Assembly: GCF_019924635.1 (NCBI RefSeq)
Contig: NZ_CP065037.1
Location: 434,001-498,000 of the forward strand
DNA: 64,000 nt
DNA from: Leifsonia sp. ZF2019
Lineage (GTDB): Bacteria; Actinomycetota; Actinomycetes; Actinomycetales; Microbacteriaceae
Reading direction: 5' to 3'
Positions 17,440 through 26,494 of this stretch are shown here, one piece after another; position 1 is the stretch's first letter; each line of letters opens with the position of its first letter. A program made the position numbers and the translations under genes. The notes under the pieces are model-generated. The model ran no database searches and had not been told where the DNA came from. It worked only from the letters and a program-made list of their open reading frames with translations.

Positions 17440-17469
17440 GGCGGAGGGCGGGGTGGAGGGCGGGGCGGC

Positions 17470-18642
17470 TCAGGCGCGCAGAACGACCGCCATGCCCTGA
17501 CCGACGCCGATGCAGATCGCAGCCAGCCCCACGCCGCCGCCCCGCGCGGCCAGCGCGTGCGCCAGGTGCCCCACGATGCGCGCACCCGATGCGCCCAGGG
17601 GATGCCCGATCGCGATGGCCCCGCCGTGCACGTTGACCTTCGCCGGGTCGAGCTCGGGCCACAGGCGCAGGCAGGCGAGAGACTGCGCCGCGAACGCCTC
17701 GTTGAGCTCGACGAGGTCGACGTCGTCCCAGCTCAGTCCGGCACGCTCCAGCGCTCGCGTCGCCGCGGCGACCGGCGCGATCCCGAACGCGTCCGGCTCG
17801 TTGCCGACGACCGCACGGGAGACGATTCGGGCGAGCGGCGCGGAGTCGACCGCGCCCTCGGCTCCCAGCAGCAGCATCCCCGCGCCGTCGTTGAGCGGTG
17901 ACGAGTTGCCGGCCGTCACCGTGCCGCCCGACGGGCGGAAAGCGGGCGCGAGCGCTGCCAGGGCCTCCGGCGTCGTGTCGCTGCGGATGCTCTCGTCCCG
18001 CTCGAGCGCGACCCCCGGCACCGCCACGGTCTCCGCGGCATATGCTCCCGACTCCCACGCGGCGGCTGCCCGGCGGTGCGAGCCGAGGGCGAACGCGTCC
18101 TGCTCCTCGCGCGGGATGCCGAAGCGCTCGGCGAGCAGCTCGGCCGTCTCGCCGAGGGAGACGGTCCACGCCGGCGGCATCGCGGGGTTCACCAGCCGCC
18201 AGCCCAGCGTGGTCGACACGAGCGTGGCATCGGTGGCGGGATACGGCCGGTCGGCCTTCGGGAGCACCCAGGGCGCCCGCGACATCGATTCGACGCCGCC
18301 AGCGACGACGAGGGAGGCGTCTCCGGTCTCGACCACGCGGCTCGCCTGCACCACGGCCTCCACCCCGGACCCGCAGAGCCGGTTCACGGTGGCGCCCGGC
18401 ACGGTCACCGGCAGACCCGCGAGGAGCACGGCCATCCGCGCGACGTTGCGGTTGTCCTCGCCCGCCTGGTTGGCGTCGCCGAGCAGCACGTCGTCGATCG
18501 CTGCGGGGTCGAGCGCGGGATGCCGGTCCACCAGCGCCCGCAACGTCGAGGCCGCGAGGTCGTCGGGGCGCACGGCGGCCAGCGCCTTGCCGTAGCGCCC
18601 GAAGGGCGTGCGGACGGCGTCGTAGACGAACGCGGCGGTCAT
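17470..18642 (-). CDS. acetyl-CoA C-acyltransferase (thiolase)
   Basis: A 390-aa thiolase, expected to cleave 3-ketoacyl-CoA with CoA in beta-oxidation or to condense acetyl-CoA. The three catalytic regions are intact: Cys90 in NRLCGSGVEA, the His of GGAIAIGHPLGASGARI, and the C-terminal Cys in AAICIGVGQG. Length is normal. ATG 18642 follows a strong GGAGGAGG ribosome site. No other beta-oxidation gene adjoins it, although a 3-hydroxyacyl-CoA dehydrogenase is encoded at 46372. A family C repeat follows the stop. Confidence 0.9.
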   Translation of the reverse strand: MTAAFVYDAVRTPFGRYGKALAAVRPDDLAASTLRALVDRHPALDPAAIDDVLLGDANQAGEDNRNVARMAVLLAGLPVTVPGATVNRLCGSGVEAVVQASRVVETGDASLVVAGGVESMSRAPWVLPKADRPYPATDATLVSTTLGWRLVNPAMPPAWTVSLGETAELLAERFGIPREEQDAFALGSHRRAAAAWESGAYAAETVAVPGVALERDESIRSDTTPEALAALAPAFRPSGGTVTAGNSSPLNDGAGMLLLGAEGAVDSAPLARIVSRAVVGNEPDAFGIAPVAAATRALERAGLSWDDVDLVELNEAFAAQSLACLRLWPELDPAKVNVHGGAIAIGHPLGASGARIVGHLAHALAARGGGVGLAAICIGVGQGMAVVLRA

Positions 18643-18730
18643 GCTGCCTCCTCCGGCCGCGCGCGTCGTCGCGCCCGGCCCGACGCCAGCCTAGGCGCAG
18701 TTCGCGCCGCAGGGGACAGCGGAGCTGCGG

Positions 18731-19372
18731 CTACCCGCGCTCCATCGTGAGCACGCAGGCTCCCGCCTCGCCGGTCGGGGTGATCCCCGTCACGGCCAGC
18801 GGTCCCTCCACCCGGGCGAGGACGCTGCAGACGACGCGGCGGTCGACCGTGCAGAGCGACTCGGAGAGTTCGGAGCGCATCCCCTCGAACGGGCAGGAGA
18901 GCCGGATCTCGAGAGCGTCGCGGTCGACCTGCGGGTCGAACCCGCAGCGGTCGAGGTAGTCCTCGAGCACGTCGAGCTGTGCGTCGGCGGCGCTCTCGGC
19001 GGCGGGGCCGACCTCGCCCGGTCCCGCGGCCTCGCGGGGCCCCTGTGGAAAGCTCCGCCGGTATGCGCGCCCCAGCTCGATCGCCCGGCCCGTCTGGGCG
19101 CGTGCGCTGGCGCTGGCGCCATCCAGGCCGCGCGCGGCCGAGTAGAGCACCTGGGGTCGGCCGCGCACCGTGCGGTGCTCGGTCGTGCGGACGACGAGCC
19201 CGTCGTCGACGAGCCGATCGAGGTGCTCGCGCACGGTGTTGTGGTGGAGGCCGACGCTCGCCGCGAGCCGCGGAGCCGTCTGCGGGCTCTCCGCCTGCAG
19301 CCGTTCCAGCAGGCGCAGACGCGGGGCCGACACCAGAGTGCGCCGCAGGTGCGACACCTCGTGACGACTCAT
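18731..19372 (-). CDS. HTH regulator with cysteine-rich C-terminus (SufR/DeoR-like)
   Basis: A 213-aa protein with an N-terminal winged helix ([20 protein letters not shown] and [19 protein letters not shown]) and a C-terminal domain carrying Cys143, Cys160, Cys174, Cys182 and Cys206. The order resembles SufR-type Fe-S regulators but the spacing (13, 7 and 23 residues between the last four) differs from the classical SufR pattern. It may bind an Fe-S cluster, heme or another metal, or sense redox. ATG 19372 follows GGGAGG. It is divergent from a cytochrome oxidase subunit I gene, and TTCTACGCATTGTAGAA lies between them, so control of respiration is a reasonable inference. Confidence 0.75.
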   Translation of the reverse strand: MSRHEVSHLRRTLVSAPRLRLLERLQAESPQTAPRLAASVGLHHNTVREHLDRLVDDGLVVRTTEHRTVRGRPQVLYSAARGLDGASASARAQTGRAIELGRAYRRSFPQGPREAAGPGEVGPAAESAADAQLDVLEDYLDRCGFDPQVDRDALEIRLSCPFEGMRSELSESLCTVDRRVVCSVLARVEGPLAVTGITPTGEAGACVLTMERG

Positions 19373-19427
19373 GCGGACCTCCCGTTGCTCTGCCTCCGCG
19401 CGCAGCCGTCCGGATCGTCGACGCCTG

Positions 19428-19444
19428 TTCTACGCATTGTAGAA
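19428..19444. promoter_or_regulatory. operator-like palindrome between regulator and ctaD
   Basis: TTCTAC (19428-19433) and GTAGAA (19439-19444) form a perfect inverted repeat with a 5-nt centre. It lies 56 nt upstream of the regulator start and 85 nt upstream of the ctaD start and is the only strong dyad in this divergent gap. Confidence 0.6.
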
Positions 19445-19528
19445 GCGATGGCGGCGGCTTCTCAACCGCGGGATTATTTCCGGGATTCCGGCCGACACGA
19501 CCGAGCGCCGGCCCGCGAGGATCGAGCG

Positions 19529-21247
19529 GTGACCGCCACCCTCAGTCCCCAGCAGCAGCGCGCCGTCCCCCGGCAGACCCGCAAGGGCAACATCGTGGTC
19601 AGCTGGATCACCTCCACCGACCACAAGACCATCGGCTACATGTACATGGTCGCGTCGGGCGTCTTCTTCGCGATCGGCGGGATCATGGCGCTCCTGATCC
19701 GCGCGCAGCTCATGGAGCCGGGCCTGCACATCCTGTCGGGCGAGCAGTACAACCAGATGTTCACGATGCACGGCACGATCATGCTGCTGCTGTACGCGAT
19801 GCCGTTCTTCACCGGCGCGGCCAACGTCATCATCCCGCTGCAGCTCGGCGCCCCGGATGTGGCGTTCCCCCGGTTGAACGCGTTCTCGTTCTGGTGCTTC
19901 CTGTTCGGCGGCCTGATCGCCGCAGGCGGCCTCCTCACGCCGCAGGGCGCCGCGGACTTCGGCTGGTTCGCCTACCAGCCGCTCGCCGCGGAGACGTTCT
20001 CGCCGGGGCTCGGCAACACCCTGTGGTTCGCCGGGGCGATCCTCCTCGGCTTCGCCACGATCTTCTCGTCGGTCAACTTCGTCACCACGATCATGACCAT
20101 GCGTGCACCCGGCATGACCATGTTCCGGATGTCGATCTTCTCCTGGAACACGCTCATCACGTCGATCCTCGCCCTGATGGCGTTCCCCGTCCTGGCCGCG
20201 GCGCTCGTCGCGGCGATGGCGGACCGCGTCTTCGGTGCGCACATCTTCGATGCCGCGAACGGGGGAGCGCTGCTCTGGCAGCACCTGTTCTGGTTCTGGG
20301 GCCACCCCGAGGTGTACGTGATCGTGCTGCCGTTCTTCGGCATCGTCTCGGAGGTCTTCCCGGTCTTCAGCCGCAAGCCCATCTTCGGCTACAAGACTCT
20401 CGTCTACGCCACGGTCGCGATCGCCGCCCTGTCGATCACGGTGTGGGCGCACCACATGTACGTCACGGGCAGCGTCCTGCTGCCCTGGTTCTCGCTCATG
20501 ACGATGTTGATCGCGGTGCCGACCGGCGTGAAGATCTTCAACTGGGTCGGGACGATGTGGCGGGGGTCGCTGACCTTCGAGTCCCCGATGCTCTTCGCGA
20601 TCGGCTTCCTGATCAACTTCACCTTCGGCGGCCTGACCGGCGTCATCCTCGCCTCTCCGCCGCTCGACTTCCACGTCTCGGACACCTACTTCGTCGTCGC
20701 CCACTTCCACTACGTGCTCATCGGTGCCGTGATCTTCGCGACCTTCTCCGGCATCTACTACTGGTGGCCGAAGTGGACAGGGCGGATGCTCAACGAGACG
20801 CTCGCGAAGTGGAACTTCTGGCTGCTGTTCATCGGGTTCCACATGACCTTCCTCATCCAGCACTGGCTCGGGGTGATCGGGATGCCGCGCCGCTACGCGA
20901 CGTACCTGCCCGAGGACGGCTTCACCTGGATGAACCAGCTCTCGACGGTCGGCTCGGCCGTGATGGCGGCGTCGATGATCCCCTTCGTCATCAACGTCTA
21001 TCTCACCTGGCGACGCGCGCCGAAGGTCACCTCGAACGACCCGTGGGGCACGGGACGCTCGCTGGAGTGGGCGACGAGCTGCCCGCCGCCGCGCCACAAC
21101 TTCACGTCCATCCCGCGCATCCGGTCGGAGTCGCCTGCGTTCGACCTGCACCACGGTCCGGCGGCGACGCTGCCCCGGCTGTCGACCGCGACCGCGCCCG
21201 TCGGCGCCGGCGCCGCTGCGGACGCGACCGCCGAGGTGACGCAATGA
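19529..21247 (+). CDS. ctaD: cytochrome c oxidase subunit I (heme-copper, aa3 type)
   Basis: A 572-aa polytopic catalytic subunit of aa3 oxidase, reducing O2 and pumping protons. All metal ligands are visible: heme a His in FTMHGTIM, CuB/Tyr site WGHPEVY, CuB His pair in [10 protein letters not shown], and heme a3/a His in [11 protein letters not shown] 19529 was chosen because GAGG lies 8 nt upstream and the protein then begins [10 protein letters not shown], as in other actinobacterial CtaD; ATG 19448 in frame is an alternative. The usual neighbours ctaC, ctaE and ctaF are absent, so this is an isolated or second subunit I. An ATGA overlap joins it to a small membrane-protein gene and then a VKOR gene. 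Confidence 0.92.
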   Translation: MTATLSPQQQRAVPRQTRKGNIVVSWITSTDHKTIGYMYMVASGVFFAIGGIMALLIRAQLMEPGLHILSGEQYNQMFTMHGTIMLLLYAMPFFTGAANVIIPLQLGAPDVAFPRLNAFSFWCFLFGGLIAAGGLLTPQGAADFGWFAYQPLAAETFSPGLGNTLWFAGAILLGFATIFSSVNFVTTIMTMRAPGMTMFRMSIFSWNTLITSILALMAFPVLAAALVAAMADRVFGAHIFDAANGGALLWQHLFWFWGHPEVYVIVLPFFGIVSEVFPVFSRKPIFGYKTLVYATVAIAALSITVWAHHMYVTGSVLLPWFSLMTMLIAVPTGVKIFNWVGTMWRGSLTFESPMLFAIGFLINFTFGGLTGVILASPPLDFHVSDTYFVVAHFHYVLIGAVIFATFSGIYYWWPKWTGRMLNETLAKWNFWLLFIGFHMTFLIQHWLGVIGMPRRYATYLPEDGFTWMNQLSTVGSAVMAASMIPFVINVYLTWRRAPKVTSNDPWGTGRSLEWATSCPPPRHNFTSIPRIRSESPAFDLHHGPAATLPRLSTATAPVGAGAAADATAEVTQ

Positions 21248-21492
21248 GCAGGGCGATCCCCATGACCGCCGAGGAGGCCGCCCTCATCCGCCAGCAGGCA
21301 CGGCGCGGCGCGCTCGACCTCGACCTCCCGGGAACCGAGCGGATCCTGCGCGACGCCGAGCGCACCTGCGCCCGCGCCGACCTCTGGGGCCGCACGCCGG
21401 CCGCGCGCCGCCAGTCGGCCGGGGTCGCCCTGGCCATCACCGCGGCGTCGGTCTTCGTGGTCGGCATCTGCATGCTGCCGCTGCCGGTGTAG
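21244..21492 (+). CDS. small membrane protein in the ctaD operon
   Basis: An 82-aa protein with a charged, helical N-terminus ([20 protein letters not shown]) and one C-terminal TM segment (about residues 60-78, ending LPLPV). ATG 21244 overlaps the ctaD stop (ATGA); ATG 21262 is a possible alternative. The VKOR gene starts 2 nt after its stop, so it is embedded in the operon. It could be an accessory oxidase subunit or assembly factor, but no family is recognised. Confidence 0.7.
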   Translation: MSRAIPMTAEEAALIRQQARRGALDLDLPGTERILRDAERTCARADLWGRTPAARRQSAGVALAITAASVFVVGICMLPLPV

Positions 21493-21494
21493 CG

Positions 21495-22115
21495 ATGGCC
21501 GACTCCGTCCTCGCCGTGCGCAGCACCCGCCGCCCGCGCCTGCTCGCCGCCTGGCTCATCGTCGCGGGGGCGATCGGCCTCGCCGCCGCGTTCCTGCTCA
21601 CGCTCGACAAGCTCCAGATGCTGCGCGACCCGAACGCGCATCTCACCTGCAGCTTCAACGTCCTGATCGGATGCGCGACGAACCTCGCGTCGTGGCAGGG
21701 CTCCCTGCTCGGGTTCCCGAACCCGCTGCTCGGGCTCGTCGGCTGGACGGCGACCATCGCGATGGGCGTGGCGATCCTCGCGAGCCGCGACGGGTTCGCC
21801 CGCTGGTTCTGGCTGGCGTTCAACGCGGGCGTGGTGCTCGCGATGGCGTTGGTCGTGTTCCTGATCACCGCATCGCTGACCGTCCTGAACGTGCTGTGCC
21901 CGTGGTGCATGGTCACCTGGTCCGTCACCATCCCGACCTTCTGGGCGGTGACGCTCTACAACCTGAAGACCGGGGTCATCCCGGTGCCGGAGCGGGTGCG
22001 GCGGGTGTGCTCGGCGCTCTACGGGTGGGTGCCGCTGATCACGGTGGGCTGCTACGCCGTCGTCGCGGTTCTGGCGCAGATCCAGCTGGACTGGATCCAC
22101 CGCGCCTTCGTCTGA
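21495..22115 (+). CDS. vitamin K epoxide reductase (VKOR) family protein
   Basis: A 206-aa membrane protein with about four or five TM segments. It carries the VKOR CxxC active site CPWC (residues 135-138) and the loop cysteines in CSFNVLIGC. Bacterial VKOR homologs re-oxidise a DsbA-like partner for disulfide formation outside the membrane, passing electrons to quinone. No fused thioredoxin domain is present. Being third in an operon with ctaD suggests a link between disulfide formation or oxidase assembly and the respiratory chain; this is inference. Confidence 0.88.
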   Translation: MADSVLAVRSTRRPRLLAAWLIVAGAIGLAAAFLLTLDKLQMLRDPNAHLTCSFNVLIGCATNLASWQGSLLGFPNPLLGLVGWTATIAMGVAILASRDGFARWFWLAFNAGVVLAMALVVFLITASLTVLNVLCPWCMVTWSVTIPTFWAVTLYNLKTGVIPVPERVRRVCSALYGWVPLITVGCYAVVAVLAQIQLDWIHRAFV

Positions 22116-22126
22116 GACGCGGGCGA

Positions 22127-23005
22127 CTACTCGAGCTCGAGCTCGCGCCGCCAGTGGGCGAGGAACTCCGCGCCCGCTTCGTCGTGGATCCGGTCGCCGA
22201 TGGTGATGACGTCGTACGGCCGGTCCAGGACGCCGTCCGCCGGCCGCACATCCACGTGTGCCACCTCGAAGCCGGCGTCGTGCACGTAATCGGCCATCTT
22301 GTAGTCGCTGCGGGAGTCGCCCACCGAGCGCCAGCGCCGGGGGAGCGGCCCGCGCTCGGCGAAGTACTCGAACGCGCGCTGGGCGCCGCGGTCCTTGTCG
22401 AGGAGCACCGACTCGATGTCGGTCGAGATGATCGTCGGGTCGACGCGGAAGGGCACAGCGCCCGACGCGTCCGGCGTCGAGCGCTCGCCGTACCGGAGGC
22501 CGACGCCGAGTCCGGTGAGGAGATCGAAGGCGGCGCTCTCGAACCGCGGTTGTGCTTCCTTGTACGTCTCCGCGTCGACGTCGGTGCGCTGTTCGACGGA
22601 GATCATCGCGCGCTTGGTCTCGTCGAAGAACATCGTGTCCGCGAAGCGCTCGCGCACGAGCGCGCGAACGGCGTCCACGGCCTCCGGCGAGAATGCGACG
22701 GACTCGTCCACCGTGACCTCGCCCATCCCCGCGCCGGTGATCGCGGCCCACGCGCCGCCCTTCTCGAACACGCCGAACATCCGCGCGCCCTGCTTCTCCA
22801 GGGCCTCCCCGAGCCCGGCGTCGCAGAGCGGTTCCACCACCTGGTTGCGGATGAAGTCGCCCGAACGCCCCGTGATGAAGGCGATCGGGACGCCCGCCGC
22901 AGCCATCGCCACGAGGTCGGTGACGATGCTGCGCACGTTGATCGTGCGGGTCACGGGGCTGGCGATGGGGCCGTCGACGTCGAAGAGGAGTCCGAGATTG
23001 TGCAC
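22127..23005 (-). CDS. HAD superfamily hydrolase
   Basis: A 292-aa protein with HAD phosphatase motifs: LLFDVDGPIAS (motif I, Asp-x-Asp) at the N-terminus, FITGRSGDFI (motif II-like) and SVGDSRSDYKMADY (motif IV) near the C-terminus, with a cap domain between. It may dephosphorylate a sugar or nucleotide; the substrate is unknown. GTG 23005 was chosen because the frame continuing further upstream runs through a family B repeat. Its end converges closely with the VKOR gene (11 nt). Confidence 0.78.
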   Translation of the reverse strand: MHNLGLLFDVDGPIASPVTRTINVRSIVTDLVAMAAAGVPIAFITGRSGDFIRNQVVEPLCDAGLGEALEKQGARMFGVFEKGGAWAAITGAGMGEVTVDESVAFSPEAVDAVRALVRERFADTMFFDETKRAMISVEQRTDVDAETYKEAQPRFESAAFDLLTGLGVGLRYGERSTPDASGAVPFRVDPTIISTDIESVLLDKDRGAQRAFEYFAERGPLPRRWRSVGDSRSDYKMADYVHDAGFEVAHVDVRPADGVLDRPYDVITIGDRIHDEAGAEFLAHWRRELELE

Positions 23006-23033
23006 ACCCCATTCTCGCGGATGGCGAGCGGGC

Positions 23034-23090
23034 ACATTCGTCACGAATGTCGCGGAGCCGGCGCCCGCAGTCGACATTCGTGACGAATGT
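23034..23090. repeat. family B palindromic repeat, copy 1 (57 nt)
   Basis: ACATTCGTCACGAATGT (23034-23050), a 23-nt spacer, then ACATTCGTGACGAATGT (23074-23090). Each half is itself a hairpin with a 3-nt loop and the halves are reverse complements of each other. The second copy at 51413 has the same spacing. It lies 8 nt past the stop of the leftward MMPL gene. Confidence 0.85.
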
Positions 23091-23098
23091 GCAGAGGG

Positions 23099-25612
23099 CT
23101 AGCGAGCCGGGGCCGCCTCGACGGGGGTGCCGTCGAGGTGGTGCTTGCGCTCGAGGCGGGCGCCCTCCACATCGACGTTCGGGAGGATCCGGTCGAGCCA
23201 GCGCGGCAGCCACCAGGCTCCACGCCCGACGAGGTGCATGAGCGCGGGCATGAGCAGCATGCGCACCACGAACGCGTCGAGCAGCACGCCGAACGCGAGA
23301 CCGAAGCCGAGCGAGCGGATGATCGTCGAGTCCGAGAAGATGAACCCGCCGAACACCGACACCATGATGATGCCCGCCGCGATCACGACCGGGCGGCCGG
23401 CCCGGAAGCCCTGCATCACCGCGAGGCGGGCGGGGGAGCCGTGCACGTACGCCTCCCGCATCCCGGTCGAGAGGAACAGCTGGTAGTCCATCGCGAGCCC
23501 GAACAGGATCCCGACCAGGATGACCGGCAGGAAGCTCAGGATGGGCCCGGTCGTGTGGATGCCGAACAGCGCGCCGAACCAGCCCCACTGGAACACCGCG
23601 ACGATCGCCCCGTAGGTCGCGAACAGCGAGAGCACGAAGCCTCCCGTCGCGATCAGCGGCACCACGAACGAACGGAACACGACGATCATGATGAGCAGCG
23701 ACAGTCCCACGACCACCACGAGGTAGAGCGGCAGGATGCCGACGATCTTCTCGGAGATGTCGATGTTGCTCGCGGCCTGGCCGGCGACGCCGAGGGTGAT
23801 GCCGTCGCCGATGGCGGGCAGCTCGCGCAGGTCGCGCACCAACTGCTCCGTCGAGGCGCTGCTGGGGCCGTCCTTCGGCACGACCTGGAAGGCGGTCAGG
23901 CGGTGGTCGTCCGACACCGCGATGGGTGCGACGGCGGCGACGTCGGCCTGGTCGGCGAGCTTCTTCGCGATGGTGAGCTGGGTCGCCGTGACCTGGTCGT
24001 CGTCGAGGCCGGCGGGCAGGGTGGCCGAGACGAGCAGGGTGCCGTTCGCGCCGGCGCCGAAGGAGTCCTCGACGACCTGGTAGGCGCGCTGGGTGGTCGA
24101 CCCGGCCGGCTCCTGGGCGCCGTCGGGCAGCCCGACGCGCATCGTCAGCACGGGCGCGGCGATCACGAGCAGCGCGGCGATGGCGCCGACGGTGGTGATG
24201 ACGGCCCGCCAGGTGTTCATCGGCTTCGCCGGCTTCTGCGCCTTGTGCTCGCGCTTCTCGGCGCGGGCCCGGGCGCGACGGCTCAGGATGCGCATCCCGA
24301 CGAGCCCGAGCAGGGCGGGCGTCAGGGTGATGGAGATCAGCACGGCGATCGCCACCGCGATGGCGCCGGCGGTGCCCATGAGGCCGAGGAACGGGATGCC
24401 CGTGATGTTGAGTGCGAGCAGAGCGATGACCACGGTCGTGCCGGCGAACACGACCGCATTGCCCGCGGTGCCGTTCGCGAGCCCGATCGATTCCCGCACC
24501 TCGGCGCCCTGGAGCAGCTGCTTGCGGTGCCGGTTGATGATGAACAGCGCGTAGTCGATCCCGACCGCGAGCCCCAGCATCACGCCGAGCACCGGCGTCA
24601 CCGACGCCATCTGCACGACACCGGAGAAGGCGAGGGTGCCGACGGCGGCGATCCCCACGCCGAGGATGGCGGTGACGAGCGGGAGGGCGGCGGCGATGAC
24701 CGAGCCGAGCATCACGAGCAGCACGATCGCCGCGATGATGACGCCGACGAGCTCGCCGACGCCGAGCACCTCCGAAACCCCCTGGGCGAGCTCGGTCGAG
24801 AAGTCGGCCGTGACGCCGTCGACCGGGTTCTTCTCGAAGTGGTCGATCACGGCCTGCTTCGATTCCTCCGGCAGCTCCAGGCGCGGCTTGTCGAAGGAGA
24901 CGCTGACGAGGGCCGTGGAGCCGTCGGACGAGACGAGCCGGATATCCTTCGCGAGGGAGAGCAGCTCGGCGCCCTGGTCGAGCTTCGCGGTCTGCGTCGT
25001 CAGCTCGGTGCGACCGTCGGCGATCTTCTTCCGCTGCTCGGCGAGCTGCGCTGTGCCGGCGTCGAGCTGCGCCTGCTGGGCGTCGAGCGCGGTGGTCGGC
25101 CGGCCAGCGGCGACCAGCTGCGCCTTCGCGGCGTCGAGCTGCTGCTGCGAGGCCTCCAGCTGAGCGGTCGCCGCATCCAGCTGGGTCTGGCCGGCGTCGA
25201 GCTGCTGTCGGGCCGCGGCGATCTGCGCGCGACCGTCGGTGATCTGCTGCTCCTGATCTGCGCGCTGCTTCTCGGTCGCGAACGGGTCGGTGACCCCCGT
25301 GACGTCCGGGAGGTCCTTCGCGCTCTCGATCCGGTCTGCGATCGCGGTCTTCTGCGCGTCGGTGAACGCCGAGCCGTCCGTCGTGGTGAGCACGACCATT
25401 CCCGAGGCGCCGCTGAACTTCGGCAGCTTCTTCGCGAGCTCGTCGGTGACAGCGCCGGAGGCGGTGCCCGGGATGTCGAAGCTCGAGCTGAGGCCTTTGT
25501 AGCCGATGAGGAATCCGGCGCCCGCGATCGCGAGCACCACGATCCACGCGCCGATGACGACCCAGGCGCGCTTGGCTGATCCTTTACCCAGACGGTACAG
25601 CAGCTCGGCCAT
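23099..25612 (-). CDS. MMPL/RND family membrane transporter
   Basis: An 837-aa protein with the MMPL architecture: TM1 (about residues 15-35), a large extracytoplasmic domain, a TM block, a second large domain, and a C-terminal TM block ending in a basic tail. The first external domain contains a long heptad-like coiled coil rich in QLDA/AQLxA units (about 115-215). Members export lipids, peptidolipids or drugs. ATG 25612 is preceded by GAGAGG. It is divergent from a TetR gene with a palindromic operator in between, pointing to ligand-induced export. Confidence 0.9.
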   Translation of the reverse strand: MAELLYRLGKGSAKRAWVVIGAWIVVLAIAGAGFLIGYKGLSSSFDIPGTASGAVTDELAKKLPKFSGASGMVVLTTTDGSAFTDAQKTAIADRIESAKDLPDVTGVTDPFATEKQRADQEQQITDGRAQIAAARQQLDAGQTQLDAATAQLEASQQQLDAAKAQLVAAGRPTTALDAQQAQLDAGTAQLAEQRKKIADGRTELTTQTAKLDQGAELLSLAKDIRLVSSDGSTALVSVSFDKPRLELPEESKQAVIDHFEKNPVDGVTADFSTELAQGVSEVLGVGELVGVIIAAIVLLVMLGSVIAAALPLVTAILGVGIAAVGTLAFSGVVQMASVTPVLGVMLGLAVGIDYALFIINRHRKQLLQGAEVRESIGLANGTAGNAVVFAGTTVVIALLALNITGIPFLGLMGTAGAIAVAIAVLISITLTPALLGLVGMRILSRRARARAEKREHKAQKPAKPMNTWRAVITTVGAIAALLVIAAPVLTMRVGLPDGAQEPAGSTTQRAYQVVEDSFGAGANGTLLVSATLPAGLDDDQVTATQLTIAKKLADQADVAAVAPIAVSDDHRLTAFQVVPKDGPSSASTEQLVRDLRELPAIGDGITLGVAGQAASNIDISEKIVGILPLYLVVVVGLSLLIMIVVFRSFVVPLIATGGFVLSLFATYGAIVAVFQWGWFGALFGIHTTGPILSFLPVILVGILFGLAMDYQLFLSTGMREAYVHGSPARLAVMQGFRAGRPVVIAAGIIMVSVFGGFIFSDSTIIRSLGFGLAFGVLLDAFVVRMLLMPALMHLVGRGAWWLPRWLDRILPNVDVEGARLERKHHLDGTPVEAAPAR

Positions 25613-25652
25613 CTCATCCTCTCCATGGCGTCCACGCGCCGACTCGGTCGAT

Positions 25653-25672
25653 GATACGCACCGTCTCGTATC
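25653..25672. promoter_or_regulatory. TetR operator between MMPL and TetR genes
   Basis: GATACG (25653-25658) and CGTATC (25667-25672) form a perfect inverted repeat with an 8-nt centre in the 84-nt divergent gap, the usual form of a TetR-family operator controlling both directions. Confidence 0.7.
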
Positions 25673-25696
25673 GAAAGATGAAAGTAGGATGTGAAG

Positions 25697-26275
25697 ATGT
25701 CGGGTCGCAGCGGACGTTGTCGCAGCGAGGAGGCGCGCGTCGCCATCCTCGCGGCCACCGCGCGAATCTTCGCGGCCCGCGGCTACGACCACCTCACCAT
25801 CGAGGGAGTGGCCGCAGAGGCCGGCGTCGGCAAGCAGACCATCTACCGCTGGTGGAAGTCCAAGAGCGTGCTCGTCGTCGATTGTCTGGTCGAGGGCGTC
25901 CTCATCCCCGAGCCCCTCGACCCGCCGGACACGGGCGACCTCCGAGCCGATCTCGAGGCCTGGCTCGAGGACGTCTTCCGGCTGCTGCAGCGCACCGACG
26001 GCGAGGACCTCATCCGCTCGTTCGCCGCCGCGGCCGCCGAGAACGCCGAGGTCACCCGCCGCATCCGCGACAAGCTCGGCGCCGGCTCCGCGCTCTCCGC
26101 GCGACTGGAGTCCGCTGTCGAGGCCGGACAGCTGGCGCCGACCGTCCCGATGGCCGAGTTCGGCGAGATGCTCGTGGGCGCGATCATCCTGCGCGGCCTC
26201 GCCCGTGCGGAGGTCGACGACGGCGCGGTGCAGCGGCTGATCGCGGTCGTGCTCGACGGTCCCGCGCTGCGCTGA
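25697..26275 (+). CDS. TetR family transcriptional regulator
   Basis: A 192-aa regulator with an N-terminal TetR HTH (EARVAILAATARIFAARGYD, then IEGVAAEAGVGKQTIYRWW) and a helical ligand domain (TetR_C-like). ATG 25697 has AGGA about 8 nt upstream; GTG 25691 is in frame. It is divergent from the MMPL exporter and is its probable repressor. A family D repeat begins 8 nt after its stop. Confidence 0.87.
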   Translation: MSGRSGRCRSEEARVAILAATARIFAARGYDHLTIEGVAAEAGVGKQTIYRWWKSKSVLVVDCLVEGVLIPEPLDPPDTGDLRADLEAWLEDVFRLLQRTDGEDLIRSFAAAAAENAEVTRRIRDKLGAGSALSARLESAVEAGQLAPTVPMAEFGEMLVGAIILRGLARAEVDDGAVQRLIAVVLDGPALR

Positions 26276-26283
26276 GACGCGAC

Positions 26284-26373
26284 CCGAGTAGATCCGGAGC
26301 GGAAGCGCGACACGCCGCTCAGGACCCCGTTCGTACGGCGGAGGGGCGTCCGGACCGGTAGATCTCCGGAATC
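26284..26373 (-). repeat. family D repeat, diverged copy (90 nt)
   Basis: Read leftward it begins ATTCCGGAGATC and contains GAGCGGCGTGTCGCG, matching the two family D copies at 38164 and 38300, with more differences in the middle. It lies between the TetR stop and the MFS promoter. Confidence 0.6.
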
Positions 26374-26426
26374 GATCGGGCGGGGAAATTCGTGCATAGA
26401 CGGAAATTTTGCAGAAAATGCAGCTT

Positions 26427-26478
26427 ATTGGTTGATTTAGGTCACCTAAGTATATATGGTTGCTTTCAGTCAACCAAT
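26427..26478 (+). promoter_or_regulatory. promoter and nested operators of the DHA2 efflux operon
   Basis: TTGGTT (26428-26433) and TATATA (26451-26456), 17 bp apart, form a good -35/-10 pair. Between them lies the perfect palindrome TTAGGTCACCTAA (26437-26449). An outer 9-bp inverted repeat, ATTGGTTGA (26427-26435) and TCAACCAAT (26470-26478), brackets the whole promoter. The patch is very AT-rich for this genome. The MarR encoded at the end of the operon is the likely ligand for one of the palindromes. Confidence 0.7.
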
Positions 26479-26494
26479 TGTGTGAAGGAAACAC

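Noticed and set aside
23006..23077. N-terminal extension of the HAD protein to an ATG at 23077.
   Set aside because: The added codons come from a family B repeat and do not resemble a HAD N-terminus; motif I follows directly after GTG 23005.
21102..25547. A nearly 1500-codon leftward open frame across VKOR, HAD and MMPL genes.
   Set aside because: It is Arg/Pro/His-rich shadow coding, crosses several well-supported genes on both strands and contains no domain.
26437..26449. TTAGGTCACCTAA as an IdeR/DtxR iron box.
   Set aside because: The dyad is 13 bp, whereas IdeR boxes are 19 bp with TTAGG and CCTAA further apart; there is no iron gene nearby.
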